Assembly: GCA_900312665.1 (NCBI GenBank) | Contig: ONZQ02000012.1 | Coordinates: 855,957 to 919,956 of the forward strand | DNA: 64,000 nt | Direction of reading: 5' to 3' | Source: Cephalotrichum gorgonifer | Lineage: Eukaryota; Ascomycota; Sordariomycetes; Microascales; Microascaceae | Shown: positions 31,579 through 43,008 of the stretch, in pieces | How positions within the stretch are numbered: position 1 is the first letter of the stretch | Layout of the letters: every line of letters starts with the position of its first letter | Notes under the pieces: generated by a model | Database searches by the model: none | The model's input: the letters and a program-made list of their open reading frames with translations, nothing else | Told to the model about the DNA's origin: nothing | Program-made: the position numbers and the translations under genes

Positions 31579-34500
31579 ATGCCCTACACACCGAGCGCGC
31601 GGGAAGCGCTACTAAAATGGGTACGACACACTATAACCTGCTATCGTGATGCCGTCGTCAGAAGGGCTCCTCCTACCCCCCCGTTCCATGCAACCCTGGC
31701 TAACCACGGAGGCACTAACCAGGTCAATAACGGATTCCCCAACGTTGATGTCGCGAGCACCTGGGCCGACCTCGCCGACGGCATTCAGCTTTCCCAAGTC
31801 CTCCAGGACCTCGACCCTCAGTACGATGCATCCGACATAGATAGGGACCCTCCTCCATCGACGCCGAAATGGCTGGTCAAGAAGAAGAACCTCCAGGCCC
31901 TACACAGGTCCCTTTTCAGATATATACACCGCGAGTGTCCCGACCTAGACCCGCTCGTCAGGTCCGCGGACTGGCGCACCCTCGCCGACGACCCTAGCGA
32001 GGAGTCCTTAGTCAAGGTAAATCCCCGCCTCCGCGCCGCCCACTTCAAAACAAGCGAAACTGAACTAACATTGACCGCTCTTCAGCTCGTATCGATCACC
32101 GTCGCCGTCGCTTTTCTCGGGCCGGAGCCGGCCAAATATGTTAGTCGGCTACGGGAGTCGGGTCAGTTCGATCAGAACACCCAGCTCGAGATCCAGCAGA
32201 TCATCATGGACAAGGACAAGGAGGTCAAGGAAGCCGCGGAGAGGGCTGACGTAGAGGACGCGCTCGACCAGGCGATGGACGCAAGAGATGTCGGTCTCGC
32301 ATTTGAGGAGGAGCGCGCTACACTCCTCTCGCAGATTGAAATCGCCAAGAAGCAGCACGCCGATACCATCACCCGACTAGAACACCTCCAAGATAGCTAC
32401 GACTCGCTAAGGCTGGAAGAGTCCAAGCTGCAGCGAGAGCTAGAGGTCCTCCGGAAGGTCAAGCAGGACGGCGCGAGCGACTCCCAGATCATCAAGTCTC
32501 TGGAGGACAAGATTGCGGAGCTAGACGAGCTCATTAGCACCCAGGAATCCCAGGTCGAGGACGACCGCATCGCGAAGGAGAAGCTGCGCCACCAGGTGGC
32601 GACGCTGACGAAGCAGGCGGACCGCGCCCAGCAGCTGGACGACGAGCTCAGCGAGCTCAGGCACAGGGCTAACGAGCTATCCAGGAAAGCTAACGCCGCC
32701 GAGCGGCTGAAGCAGAAGCTAGAGCAGCAGCAGGGGCTCGCAACCGAGGTGCAGAACCTACGGTTCGAGAAGGATCAGCTTCTTAAGAAGTCGCAGGAGC
32801 ACGACAGGTTGGTGCAGAAGATTACGGCGCTGGAGAGGACACTCGCAGAGGTCCGCTCGTCGCATGAGCAGGCGGAGGAGACGGTGTTCCTCTTGAACAG
32901 GCAGAAGCAGATACTCGAGGCGACCATCCTGGGCGAGCGCGAGGAAGTGACCCGGCTTAAGGACCTGAGGAGTCACGACGAGAAGTTCATCAAAGAGCTG
33001 CAGGAGCAGATAGGTTTGTCCCACACCTCGGGCCAGTCCCTCGAAGACGAGCTCGAAGGCGTGCCGATCAAGCCCGCCGGCCTCGAGCTGGAGATGAGCC
33101 GCCTTAGGGCCGAGAATGCACTCCTACGACGCAGCGCGGAAACTGGCGAGACGCCGCAGCTACGGCTAGAGCTCGAGGACGAGCAACGCAAGTACACGGA
33201 GCTACAGAGCAAGTACACCGAGATCGTGGAGCGGCACTCGGTGGCGCAGGACCAGATCTCAGCACTGGTGAACGACGCCACCGGCGAAGGGTCAGTCTCA
33301 TTCCGCGACGAGGCGCTCTCCCTACTCCCGGCCGTTGCGCTAAACGATGAATTTTACAGGTCCCGCGCGTTTAACGAGCTGCGTAAGCAGATACTACAGG
33401 CGAACCTGGATCTCAAGAACGAGCAGCAGCGGGCGGCGGATCTAGATAGCCAGCTCGCCGACCGCGACCGCGACCTACTAATGGTTAGGTCAGAGTTGTC
33501 TGCGGCTGCGAAGGGCGGCTCTGAGGCGCTCGAGGAGTTGAAGAGCACTGACCAGTTAATCTCTGCTTCGCTACGCGAGGAGCTTGACCTCTGGCGCACG
33601 CGGTACAAGTCCCTCGCTTCAGAGCTGGAGCTGTCCAAGTCGCAGGTCATCGAAGCCTTCGTTGCGAAGGACAAATTCCGGAAGGAGCTCGACGAGATAA
33701 CAGGCGTGAAGGGCAGTACAGAGGACAGCAACATCTCGGAAGAGACGATCGGCCAGGACGTCAACAAGCTGTCCGAGAAGATCGAGAAGCTACGGGAGAG
33801 ACTGAAGCAGCGTCAGGAGGTGAGTAGACCTAGAACGCCCGTGAACGGTCTTGGGTTCTCGAATATCGAGAGCAGCCCCGATTCGAGTAGCTGGCCCTCC
33901 CCCATTCCTTTGACGTCGGACCCGTACGGCACCGGCGTGCCGTGCTCGCCGCTCAGTGACGGCTCGGTGTCCCCCAAGACGGTGCGCTCGAGCGGGAGCG
34001 TAGTGCGCGTGGACAGTCCGCTGGCGCGTGTACTACGTACCCTGAGTCCTCCCGCGATAAGCGACAAGCCTACGCGGGTGCCGGGCAAATTGGCATCCTT
34101 TATCTCGAGATTCACAAAGAAGTGAATGAATGGTGTCGGTTGAGTATTGTATGGTGGCTAACTTTGAGTTTTTTTTCTTTTCTTTTTAGCAACTTGAGAA
34201 GTCGGAGCAAGAAAAGTACGAGCTCCAGCGGAAACTCAAGGCTGCCTTGGCTACGGGTGGGCCGTCGGCGGCGCAAAAGGTATGTTGTCTGCGGTGTTGT
34301 TTTTCCTTTGTTTCTTGCAAAATAGATACAAAAGGTTTTGGAAGAGTCTCAAACGGGGGTTTCAAGCATGCACCAGATCAGTTTCCAGCCCTTTGTGCCC
34401 ATCTTTGGGCGCTCGCTGTCCCCCATGCCTCCACTGTCTTCTGGGATCCCCACATTATCCAGGGCGCAAACGACGTGATGTCATGAGCATGTGCTAAGAG

Positions 34501-34811
34501 TACCCAGGCCGCGACCGAACAGACCATCAAGAATCTCCAGCGCGAGAACGCCCTCATCGCGTCGGCGTGGTATGACCTTACGAGCCGGCTGCAAAGTAAC
34601 CACGTGGTGCTGCAGAGGCGTGTGGAGGCGCCGAAGAGCTGGCTCAATAAGCAGCGACACCTGGTGAATGGTGAGCCTTTCTCCTCCTCTATACTTCCCT
34701 CGATTTGCTCCATGTGATGCGCCGTCCGTGGCGAACAAGTGTTGGAGACTGCCTGCCCTGGACGTATTTGTATTGACTTGCATTGTGCTACTAGCTACGC
34801 CGAGGAGGTGA
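31579..34811 (+). CDS. HOOK-family protein (dynein-endosome adaptor)
   Basis: Five exons: 31579-32016, 32086-33819, 34190-34279, 34508-34670 and 34795-34811, giving 813 residues. I start at MPYTPSAREALLKW because the HOOK N-terminal domain begins there, although the frame is open to 31477. Order: N-terminal calponin-homology-like HOOK domain (about 1-160), long coiled coil (about 200-730), conserved tail with ASAWYDLTSRLQSNHVVLQRR and EAPKSWLNKQR. Fungal HookA orthologues link dynein/dynactin to early endosomes for transport along microtubules. The first intron (69 bp; GTAAAT, ACTAACA, CTTCAG) has no stop, so it can be read through silently. The third exon is reached by splicing at GTGAGT (33820); reading on instead ends at 34125 and would lose the conserved tail. 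Confidence 0.88.
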
Positions 34812-37800
34812 TGTATAGTCCGTCTAACTGGCATTACGTTTTTTTTGGCTGGATGGTTTAGTTGTTTGATTCATACCCTGTGCGAGTTGTACCTCATAGG
34901 CGGTTGTACTCCCCCGCTTGTATTTCGGTTGGTTTTTTTTTCGGTTTCTTGCATGGCGACGGTTGGGAGCGGTGGAGAATCCAGTAATTCCTTTGGACGT
35001 GGTTGGGGCTTAGAGCCGTGTAGGTTCTAGATGTGACGAGGTCGGGCAAGCGGTGGATGATGCCTGGGATGGGAATCACCGAGTCGACACCATCCCCCCC
35101 TCACTTCTTGACTTGGATATATACATATAAGACAGTGCTTCCCTCGCCAATTATCTGTGACATCTCCGCATCGACGTGGCGTATCGATGTGCCGAGCATG
35201 CCGATATACCGCAAACCAGGTCGTGAAGAGCGCGAGGTCAATTTCTCGTCACCAACAATCAGGAGTGAGTTCAGAGCTAAGGTGTAAGCTGACTGACGAT
35301 CTACCCTACCTGGAAACAGGGAAGATCACTAATTACGTCCCAGACACCCCAGGGATGACCGGGCTCCACCGCATCAGGGAAGCCACGCGTTGTCATACGA
35401 CGGGACCCGGATGCAATGCCGTCTCTGTGTGTCACCCCATTTCATCAGCTCCGCCCCGGGCGGGCAATGTCACTGGGTGATGTCGATTTAGTGGAATAGG
35501 GCCGAGGCCCCTCAGCTAATTCAGCTATGGGAGGAGGCGAAGCTTTTCCAGTTCTCCTTCTAGGCAGACGTATATGTATATACTATACATCTCCGCCTTA
35601 GGTCCCCGTCTAAGCAAACGGATTTATATATCTCCTTCCCAAAGGAAGTGGCGTTATGGCGCAAACATCACAGGACCAAGGTCGCCTCTGTAGCCGGGCG
35701 TGACCACTTGTTCTTGGTGGGAAATGCGGGGGAGCTTCTAAGACATGTCTTATGTTTGGTAGACTCCTTGCGCTGGAAGCGACGGTAGCCGCTTCTAGCT
35801 GGAGATCCCCCCCCCCCCAAAACCGTTGGGCCTACCGGTGGCGCGAGGCCGTTCCTCCCTAAATCCCCGACCCGAGCCTACTCACCCAGTAAGAGTCGGA
35901 GGAAGACATATCGATCTTCACAACTACGTAAAGTTCCGAGATCCGAAGCTGGGAGGCGGGAATAACAATCCCCCCGCCCCCTCCGCCTCCCTCTGCTCTC
36001 CTCCGGCCGCAACTAACACGAGGTTCGAGAGGCGCGCGGGGACGTGCGGGGTGCAGAACGTGGCTCCCTTGTAAGGCCCGTACAGACCTACAAAGTACGA
36101 GTAGTACACCGCCGATCATGTCCTGTCCTGGGACGTACTTTGTACGGGAAGGGTAAGCAGAGCGGTTTTGTCTTTCTCGACGCAGAGGTAGAGGTGGAGG
36201 AAGTGTGGAGGAGGAGGATTGGTGGGTTTTGATTGGTGGCTACGGATACGAAGGGGCCGTGTGCCGAGCTTACCAGCTATACCCCCAGCCCTTTTCTTTT
36301 TCTCCCGCCCTCCTTCGGATTGGGATTCGCTGCTGCGTTGTCGGTCCCTAGGCTCGTGTTTGTCGGTCTATGATGGCCGGGCCCATGTGGGTGGGCGGGG
36401 TTTTTTTTCTTACACTGGTTTTCCCTTTGTCCTATGCCATACTACGGACGTTGCGTCGTCGCTTTATTTTTCAGGGTAGATAATCAGTAATCTAGCTGGC
36501 CAAGTTCCCGCCCGTCCCCTTTGGATCGTACCACCTACACCTAGCACGAACAATAACATCCCGAAGGGTTAGAAGTAAGCTATAGCATGAACAGCCAAAA
36601 AGAGCTAGCCCACCCTCAACGCAGATCGATCCCGCCCCCAGGAAAGCTAACATGGTCTACTCATGGAAACACTAAAAAGCCTCCCCCCAGAACTGGAGGA
36701 CCGCTCAAACAAAAAAAGAGGGGCAAAACTCGGTCACCAGGTCCTCTACTCTCCCTTTCCTCGTATTCTCGAGTGCCCAGTGTAAAGTACGAGTATGCAA
36801 AGCACCACGCTTGCTGGGCGATTGGCCGGCCTGGTCCCGAGCTAACCTCACTTTTTGTTCCGCAAGCCGGGGGCACTGACGTCCTTTGCGGTGGGTCTAG
36901 TTCGTTTTAAGGTTGGTGGCTGTTTTCTTTTCTATTTTTGGAAGCACACACCCTTCACACTTCCCCGCCTAGCCGAACGATGATACGCCCGCGCAATCGT
37001 CAAGACTTGGAGATTCCCATTATAATCATACATGTAATCATAGATCCTACTTCCAGTTCGTATCTTGGATACGCAAGTGAGTCTTTGGATTACTAGAGGG
37101 ATGAAATTATTGCTCCGGGTTAATTTTATCCCTGCTACCTCCCTGCTCCTCTCCTTTGGAGGTTCTCTTCCCTGTGAGAGGCTCATTCATGGACTACTTA
37201 CACCACACCCGCTCCGCCTGGAATCAGGCTTACTTACACGCCACCCACCCTTTCTCTACAATAACATAATTCATGTAGACCAAGGAGACCTGAACTGTCC
37301 GATCATTTGATTACTCGACACGATGATTACTATTCCGGAATAATGCGCCAAACGCCCCAAGAGGCTGTGAGAAACAGACCAACCTGCGCCGATCCCCCCA
37401 ATGGCGTTGCTGAGCCAGTAGCGCGGGCCGGAGATCATATTCCAGTATTGCAGAGATGGTGCCCGTGATGCCCAGGACCCCGAAAAGGCTTCCCGTGGCG
37501 CTAGCTGTGGGTCCTTGAAGACTAAACTTTATTATGCTTCCACACCCGGTACGGTGGCTCCCTGTAACCAAGTCGAGGGTTTTAGCTTCGTTCTCTTCAC
37601 TCTCGTCATTCTTGTGATTCCTGCGCCTCCGCCACGGGTTTCTTGTTTGTTCGTCTTGCCACTAGGCCATTGAAGGGGGGGAGCGAGTAGTGAGTGGTGC
37701 GTGGTGAGACTATGAGCTAGTCTTACGACGTCGTGGGCTGACTGTGCCGTAGTGCGAAGGGACTCGGAACTCGGAACCGATCTGAGGGACAGTCTTGAGC

Positions 37801-38812
37801 GGTATTTCTTCATCTAGGCATATCGCTTCGGTAAGCATGGGTGGGCCACTAGAGATGGTGATTTTCTCGGACCATTCCCGTCCAGTACCGCGACCTGTAT
37901 CCCGTATAAGACCCACGTGGCGCCTCTCCAGATGTATTCGGTGTTAGTATACTTTGGGGAGGGAGGGCGGGCAGAGTCCTTCCCGCGACTTGCCAAGAAC
38001 TCGTAATGGGTGATAGTCTCCCGGGAAGGTCTTCTTGCTCCACATGGTACCCTGGCCCGTTTCCCCCATTCGCCGGGTTCTATACGGGGTAGGTATTCTG
38101 CGGGGAAACAGCTTACCCGAGTAGGCCCGCCATCCATCCCACCTCTCCGTATCCGGACTGGTGGTATCAAGCCCTACGGCCTGGTTCCGCCTTTTCCGCT
38201 GCTGCTTGGAGAGGGAACGCTCATATACTCTATCCTTCTCTTATGTCATTCTTAGCTATCTAAGTGCCTCATCTCTTATAGTACCACCATCTTTGGTGCT
38301 TATGCTCTACGTGGCTGGGCGGATAGCGCCTTCAGCTCACGTATATCTATACGATGCAAAGCGAGCGCCGCTCACTCCGACAAGGCCCCGTAAAGGGGGG
38401 GGGGGGGTCTAGAATGAGGCTTGAGCTTAACACGTTGTTGTCTGTATCTGGCTCTGGAGCTGAGAGGCGCCCGAGACGAGCCGCCTTTCCGGTCTTGCTT
38501 CGAGCCACTCCCCTTCTACCCTCGCCCTCGGTTTCCTCCACACCCCCTCCCACATCCATCTCTCCAATCGCGAGCGTACGGCATGAGGTTCTTGGGTGGG
38601 GTGTGGCAACTACATCTACAGACACGAGGAAGGGCGGGCCGAGCCTGCATCGCAATGTGACTTCATGACGTCGGTACCGGGGCCCTTGCTCCTCTCCTCC
38701 CCCCCTCTCCCCCCATCTCGCTGTCTCGAGGCTCGGCATCAGCCAGCCCAACGTGTGCCTCCCTCGCAGAGGATCTGCTCGTATTAGATCCCCACTGACT
38801 TCCGACGACGTC
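34812..38812. other. Four-kilobase gene-empty stretch
   Basis: No reading frame with domain similarity, no structural RNA and no transposon relic I can name. Simple runs occur: C9 near 35810 and about G12 near 38396-38407. Frames such as those at 37311-37571 and 38347-38751 are compositionally biased and lack splice context. The right end is a pyrimidine-rich promoter of the secreted protein gene. Confidence 0.55.
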
Positions 38813-38820
38813 TATATAAA
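38813..38820 (+). promoter_or_regulatory. TATA box of the cysteine-rich secreted protein gene
   Basis: TATATAAA lies about 145 bases before the start codon and is followed by a strongly pyrimidine-rich leader (CCTGCCTCTCCCCCCC) and a CA-rich 5' UTR. This is the classic layout of highly expressed fungal promoters. Confidence 0.7.
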
Positions 38821-38962
38821 CCTGCCTCTCCCCCCCCTTCCTTTCACCTCTCTCTCGTCTCCTCTGCCTCATCGACACTCGCTTCAGACTTACACACTCA
38901 CACAAACTATATACCAAACACCACATAATTCATAATACCCACCCAAACAACCAACCGCAAAC

Positions 38963-39300
38963 ATGCAGTTCAAGGCCGTCATCCTCGCTACCCTCGCCGC
39001 CGTGGCCACCGCCTCTCCCACCTCCCCCCCGGTCGGCTGCACGCCCGCCACCTACGCCTGCACCACCAGCCCCGCTGGCAAGCCTGGCTGGAAGGTCTGC
39101 GACACTCAGCACGTCTGGCAGGTATGGTTTCCCTCCTTTCCTCTATCTCCCTTTCACCCCCTTCTTCCTCCTCCTATACTCCCCAGTGTCGAGGTGAGGC
39201 GGAAAGCTGACAGGTTTGTATCCTTTAGTTCGCCGGTGAATGCCCCCCCAAGACCAAGTGCTACTTCAACGAGCAGAACCAGTCCCCCTACTGCATCTAG
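38963..39300 (+). CDS. Small secreted cysteine-rich protein (six cysteines)
   Basis: Two exons, 38963-39121 and 39229-39300, giving 76 residues; the intron has donor GTATGG and acceptor CCTTTAG (phase 0). The signal peptide is MQFKAVILATLAAVATAS. The mature part of about 58 residues has six cysteines in the order GCTP, YACT, KVCD, GECPP, TKCYF and SPYCI, with the stop directly after the last Cys-Ile. The same pattern (GCTPxTYxC ... GWxVC ... FAGxCPPKTxC ... SPYC) recurs in small secreted proteins of many fungi with no agreed function; candidates are effectors or antimicrobial peptides. A strong TATA promoter suggests high expression. It stands alone between a gene desert and adk1. Confidence 0.85.
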
Positions 39301-40216
39301 AGCCCGGCTCTTCTCCCTTCCCCTCGCAAGACGCTCGACAGAAGATGATCTCGTCAGATTGCTGCCTCGGGTAACTACCCGCCATATCTCGGTGCTGTCC
39401 TCGTCAAACGAGGGGAAGATCTACTTCGCTCCTTAAAGAGGAATCTTTGCTGAAGAGGATGGTTTCCCTGTTGGTGATCGCGTCGATGGGCTTCGTTCCT
39501 TTGTCCTCCTCTGTTTGCCTGGAAGAGAGGGAGTGGGCGCGGGAGGGAGGATTAGATGAGGATAAATATACAAATTTGCGCCTCGATATAAGCTCTGATC
39601 CTTACTGGACTTAAAAGAAAGTATCTATCTCACCGCAAATACGACCCTTCCTTCTTGTAATATACTACTTTCCCCCGGTTCTGATGGGTACCCACGCCCG
39701 AGTACCGTCTACCGTAGATCCAGTCCAGGGAGCATCCTGGCCTGGCCAAAACCGCAGTCCGATCGTCCAGGCATTCTCGCCCAGGACATGCAAAATGAAC
39801 GACTCGCCGGTGAGAGATCCGGAGGCCAAAGACTATGAGGTCATCTCGAAAGGGACCGCGCAACTCGTGAGGAGAAAAAGGCGCGTATACAGTGCAACGG
39901 CCGGAGCCATATTTGCCATTAATATTCCACACTTTGGTCCTTTTTTCCTTTGCCGACATGAAGCCCGCTCCCCAACCCCCTTTCGCCAAGAAACCCCGTT
40001 GTTACTACACTCCCCACCCATGCAAGCTACTGGATACAAAGGATCTCTACGCGTTATACACAGCTTTTCCCCCTCCATACAGCTCTTCCCCCGTCCCGCC
40101 CTTCATACACGAGGGAAACCTTTTCCACCTGTTTCCCTCCCCTTCCCATCCCCTCTTTCCCCCCTTCAACCTAACTCCGGCACACATACACACACGGAAG
40201 CGCGAGCGCCCCCACT
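39301..40216. other. Intergenic, 3' regions of convergent genes
   Basis: No gene supported. The open frames at 39684-40371 are pyrimidine-rich and lie at the 3' side of adk1. Confidence 0.5.
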
Positions 40217-41285
40217 CTAAGACCTCCTCTTGTTCTCAAGAATGGACAGCATGTTCTTCCACACCTGGCCGGGCTCCTGCGCCGCGTCGATGGCCTTCCA
40301 GATGCCCGTCTTCCTGTAGTAGTCGACGACGGGGGCGGTCTGGCTGTGGTAGGTGGCGAGCCTCTTCTTGAGGCTCTCGGCATTGTCGTCGCTGCGCTGG
40401 ACGAGGGGCTCGCCCGTGACGTCGTCGCGCATGTAGGTGGTGGGGGGGTTGAAGGTGGTGTGGTAGGAGCGGCCCGAGGCCGGGTGGACGAGGCGGCCGG
40501 TGATGCGGGCGACGAGGAGGGAGTCGTCGATCTGGAGCTCGACGGCATGCTGGAGCTTCTTGTTGCGCTCCTGGAGCATGGCGTCGAGGCCCTCCGCCTG
40601 GGGGACGGTGCGGGGGAAGCCGTCGAGGATGAAGCTGGGAGGAGTTGTGTGTTAGCTTGGGGGGAGTTTAGGGCTTGGAGACAAAAAAGAACAAAAAGGG
40701 GGGGGGCGAGAGCAATGGGAGGGACAAGTTAGACATACCCGCCCTTGCACTCCTTGTTCGTATCGAGCTCCGCCTTGATCATGCCGATGACGATGTCATC
40801 GCTCACGAGGCCACCCGCGTCCATGATCTTCTTCGCCTCGATACCGAGGGGCGTCTGCTTCTGGACCTGCGACCGGAGCATGTCACCCGTAGCCTAGAAA
40901 AAAAATTGATTAGCCACAACGCCTCTCTCGTCTAGCAGTTCGCGGCAAAGACCACGCGCGTCAAGTCCAGGAAGACATACCAGATGGCAACAGTTGAACT
41001 TCTCCTTGATCTTGGGAGCCTGCGTTCCCTTGCCTATAAACACAAGCCACGTTAGCAAACCCGGCAGTCCTCTCTCCCTCTCCTTGTGGAGGAAACTTGA
41101 TGGGACTGGGCGGGATATCCAAGAAACTAACCAGCACCCGGGGGACCGATGAGAATCATGCGGACCTCCTCGGCAGTGTTCCTGGTCGCGATGGCGCCCA
41201 GATTCTTCTCCAGCTGCTTGACCCGCGACTCGAGGCCATCGATGAGCTTGTGCAGGCGCTGAGCTTCCTCATCTATGAGACCCAT
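40217..41285 (-). CDS. adk1: Adenylate kinase (ADK1/AK2 type)
   Basis: Four exons: 41285-41132, 41033-40981, 40893-40739 and 40634-40217, giving 259 residues; all donors, acceptors and phases agree. It catalyses ATP + AMP to 2 ADP in cytosol and mitochondrial intermembrane space. Walker A GPPGAGKGT is at residues 47-55 (split by intron 1). AMP-site motifs CHLATGDMLR and GFILDGFPRT are visible, with GRLVHPASGRSYH opening the long LID domain and QRSDDNAESLKKRL following it. The roughly 40-residue helical N-terminal extension before the P-loop is usual for filamentous fungi. The downstream 3' end is close to the 40217 stop. Confidence 0.95.
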
Positions 41286-42780
41286 CTTGACTAGTTGTTT
41301 GTCGGAGTTGTTGACGCGAGGGTTTGCTAGGCCGGCTTCGGAGGGCGGCTAAAGGTTTTTTCCTCGGTTCGCGAAAAGAGATGCCGAGGGAGAGAATCTA
41401 GGTCAATTGGAAAACGCCGAAAAGGAAAATGAAGTCCTCGGCGATTTGCAAGAGAGATAGGATGGAGACGGAACCTAAGGAGGGAGGGAGAGATTGAAGA
41501 CTGAGGTGAAGTGCGGAGTACGCGAAGAGAAGAGGTGGTGGGAAAGAGAAAGGGAAAGAAAAAGAACTGGGTACCAAGATGAACTTGTCGACAACTGGCC
41601 CGGACAGCCGAAGTGGAATTTGACACGGGACAACGGAGCTTTGCCGCGTACGGAGTAGTTTTTGATGAGCGAATTGCGCATTTTAGCGCGGGTCTTGTAC
41701 CTGTTCTGCACCCCGGCCTAGCTACGGGTACAAAGCATAAGCACGGGCCAGGCCAGGACGGAGGGAAATAAACTGTGGAGCTCCCCTGGGTAAACTTGGA
41801 CAGAGCAATGAGGTACGGTACCTTGCGCATGGGCCATCCATCCGTCGGCGGGTCTACGGGACGTTTTTTCGTGGGATAACTACATAAGCAAACCACATGC
41901 GACGTTGGTAGGAGGAGAGAGACTCCGTGCTTGCAATACTCGTTCAGACCTTTGACGCTAATAGGGACAAGAGGAATATTATTACTATTCGGGTAGTCGT
42001 GTGGAAATGGAAGCAGGTTACGATGATCTGCCACCTCCGACATTTTAAGACATTTAGCCCGCGTCCTTTCCTCCCGGCGCAGGTTATGTATGATCGCGGC
42101 ACGCCTCTTCGTCGTCGTCGTCGTCTGTCGTCTGTCGTCTGTCAGGTCTGCTTTTGCTTCTGCTTCTGCATGCATGGAATCCGTTAGTGCGAGCATGTAA
42201 CCCTTGCTGTTCAGCCAACATGCCGAGAGCGATACCCGCCACAGCTTGTTTTCCGACTCCCGACAGATTTGCGGGACTATTTTCTCCGGCTTGCATTTCC
42301 GTAACACCACACAGTCAGTCCTCGAAGTCCGAATTCCAGCTAAACACGCTACCTACTTGCTAGTAGAATTCTTATTCTAGTCACTTTTATCGCAGCGTCG
42401 CGGCACATGTCTCGGATTGGGCGGTTATAGCGTAGTAAGAAGCGCCTTGCTTCTCATAAATCGCAGCCTCGGGAGACCAGTTTGGCTATCATTATGAACT
42501 AACTCACTGAACCAAACCCCGTACTTGGAAGCCCGTCCATGTCAGCTACCTGCTTCATTCAACAAGAGCCGCGTCGTCCTCACCGTGCAGTACCCTTTCT
42601 AGCCAATGCCACAAACACCTGTCGGCCACCATCGCCGGATTCAGTTCCCATGACAAGGTGACCCGAGAAAGGACCGTAGGAGATATCCTGGTTGTGTAGT
42701 TGGAGCTGCGACCGCACCAGAGCTAAGCAGTACATAAACCGATCGCTTTTTCATGAACTTCGGGAGCAAAAAGAAACAAA
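41286..42780. other. Intergenic, adk1 promoter side
   Basis: No gene supported. A 984-nt open minus-strand frame (41327-42310) has no domain and biased composition. A short CGT/CTG-rich repeat (about 42108-42170) is seen. Confidence 0.5.
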
Positions 42781-42899
42781 ACATACAACACCAGGGATTC
42801 GCTGGTCGTCACCGACCCAACTACTAGTCTAGCGCTTCGTGGTTTATGTATAGGGGAGCGGACGGGACCCTCAGTTTTCCACGAGCTATGGTCGTATGT
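42781..42899 (-). rRNA. 5S ribosomal RNA, dispersed copy 3
   Basis: 119 nt on the minus strand with all conserved 5S blocks, the same sequence as copy 2. A TATA-like element (minus-strand TTGATATACTC, about 42919-42930) sits about 25 bases upstream, and T runs (TTTTGTTTCTTTTTG) follow the 3' end. It lies 110 bases downstream of the ankyrin-CorA stop codon. Confidence 0.95.
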
Positions 42900-43008
42900 G
42901 CTGAATAGAATTCTGTCTCGAGTATATCAAGGCTCTAAGGTTGATGCTGTGGGCCTAAGGCAATCCCATCTGCCATCTCCCAAGGCCGTGATACTACTCG
43001 TAGCTTCG

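Noticed and set aside
37311..37571. Minus-strand frame with hydrophobic, glycine-rich sequence, possibly a membrane-protein relic
   Set aside because: No specific family motif; too short and without flanking exons.
42108..42170. Short CGTCGT/CTGTCGT repeat considered as CRISPR-like
   Set aside because: Units are adjacent without spacers; a simple microsatellite, and the genome is fungal.
41327..42310. 984-nt open frame on the minus strand upstream of adk1
   Set aside because: No domain, biased composition, no splice context; it overlaps the likely adk1 promoter.
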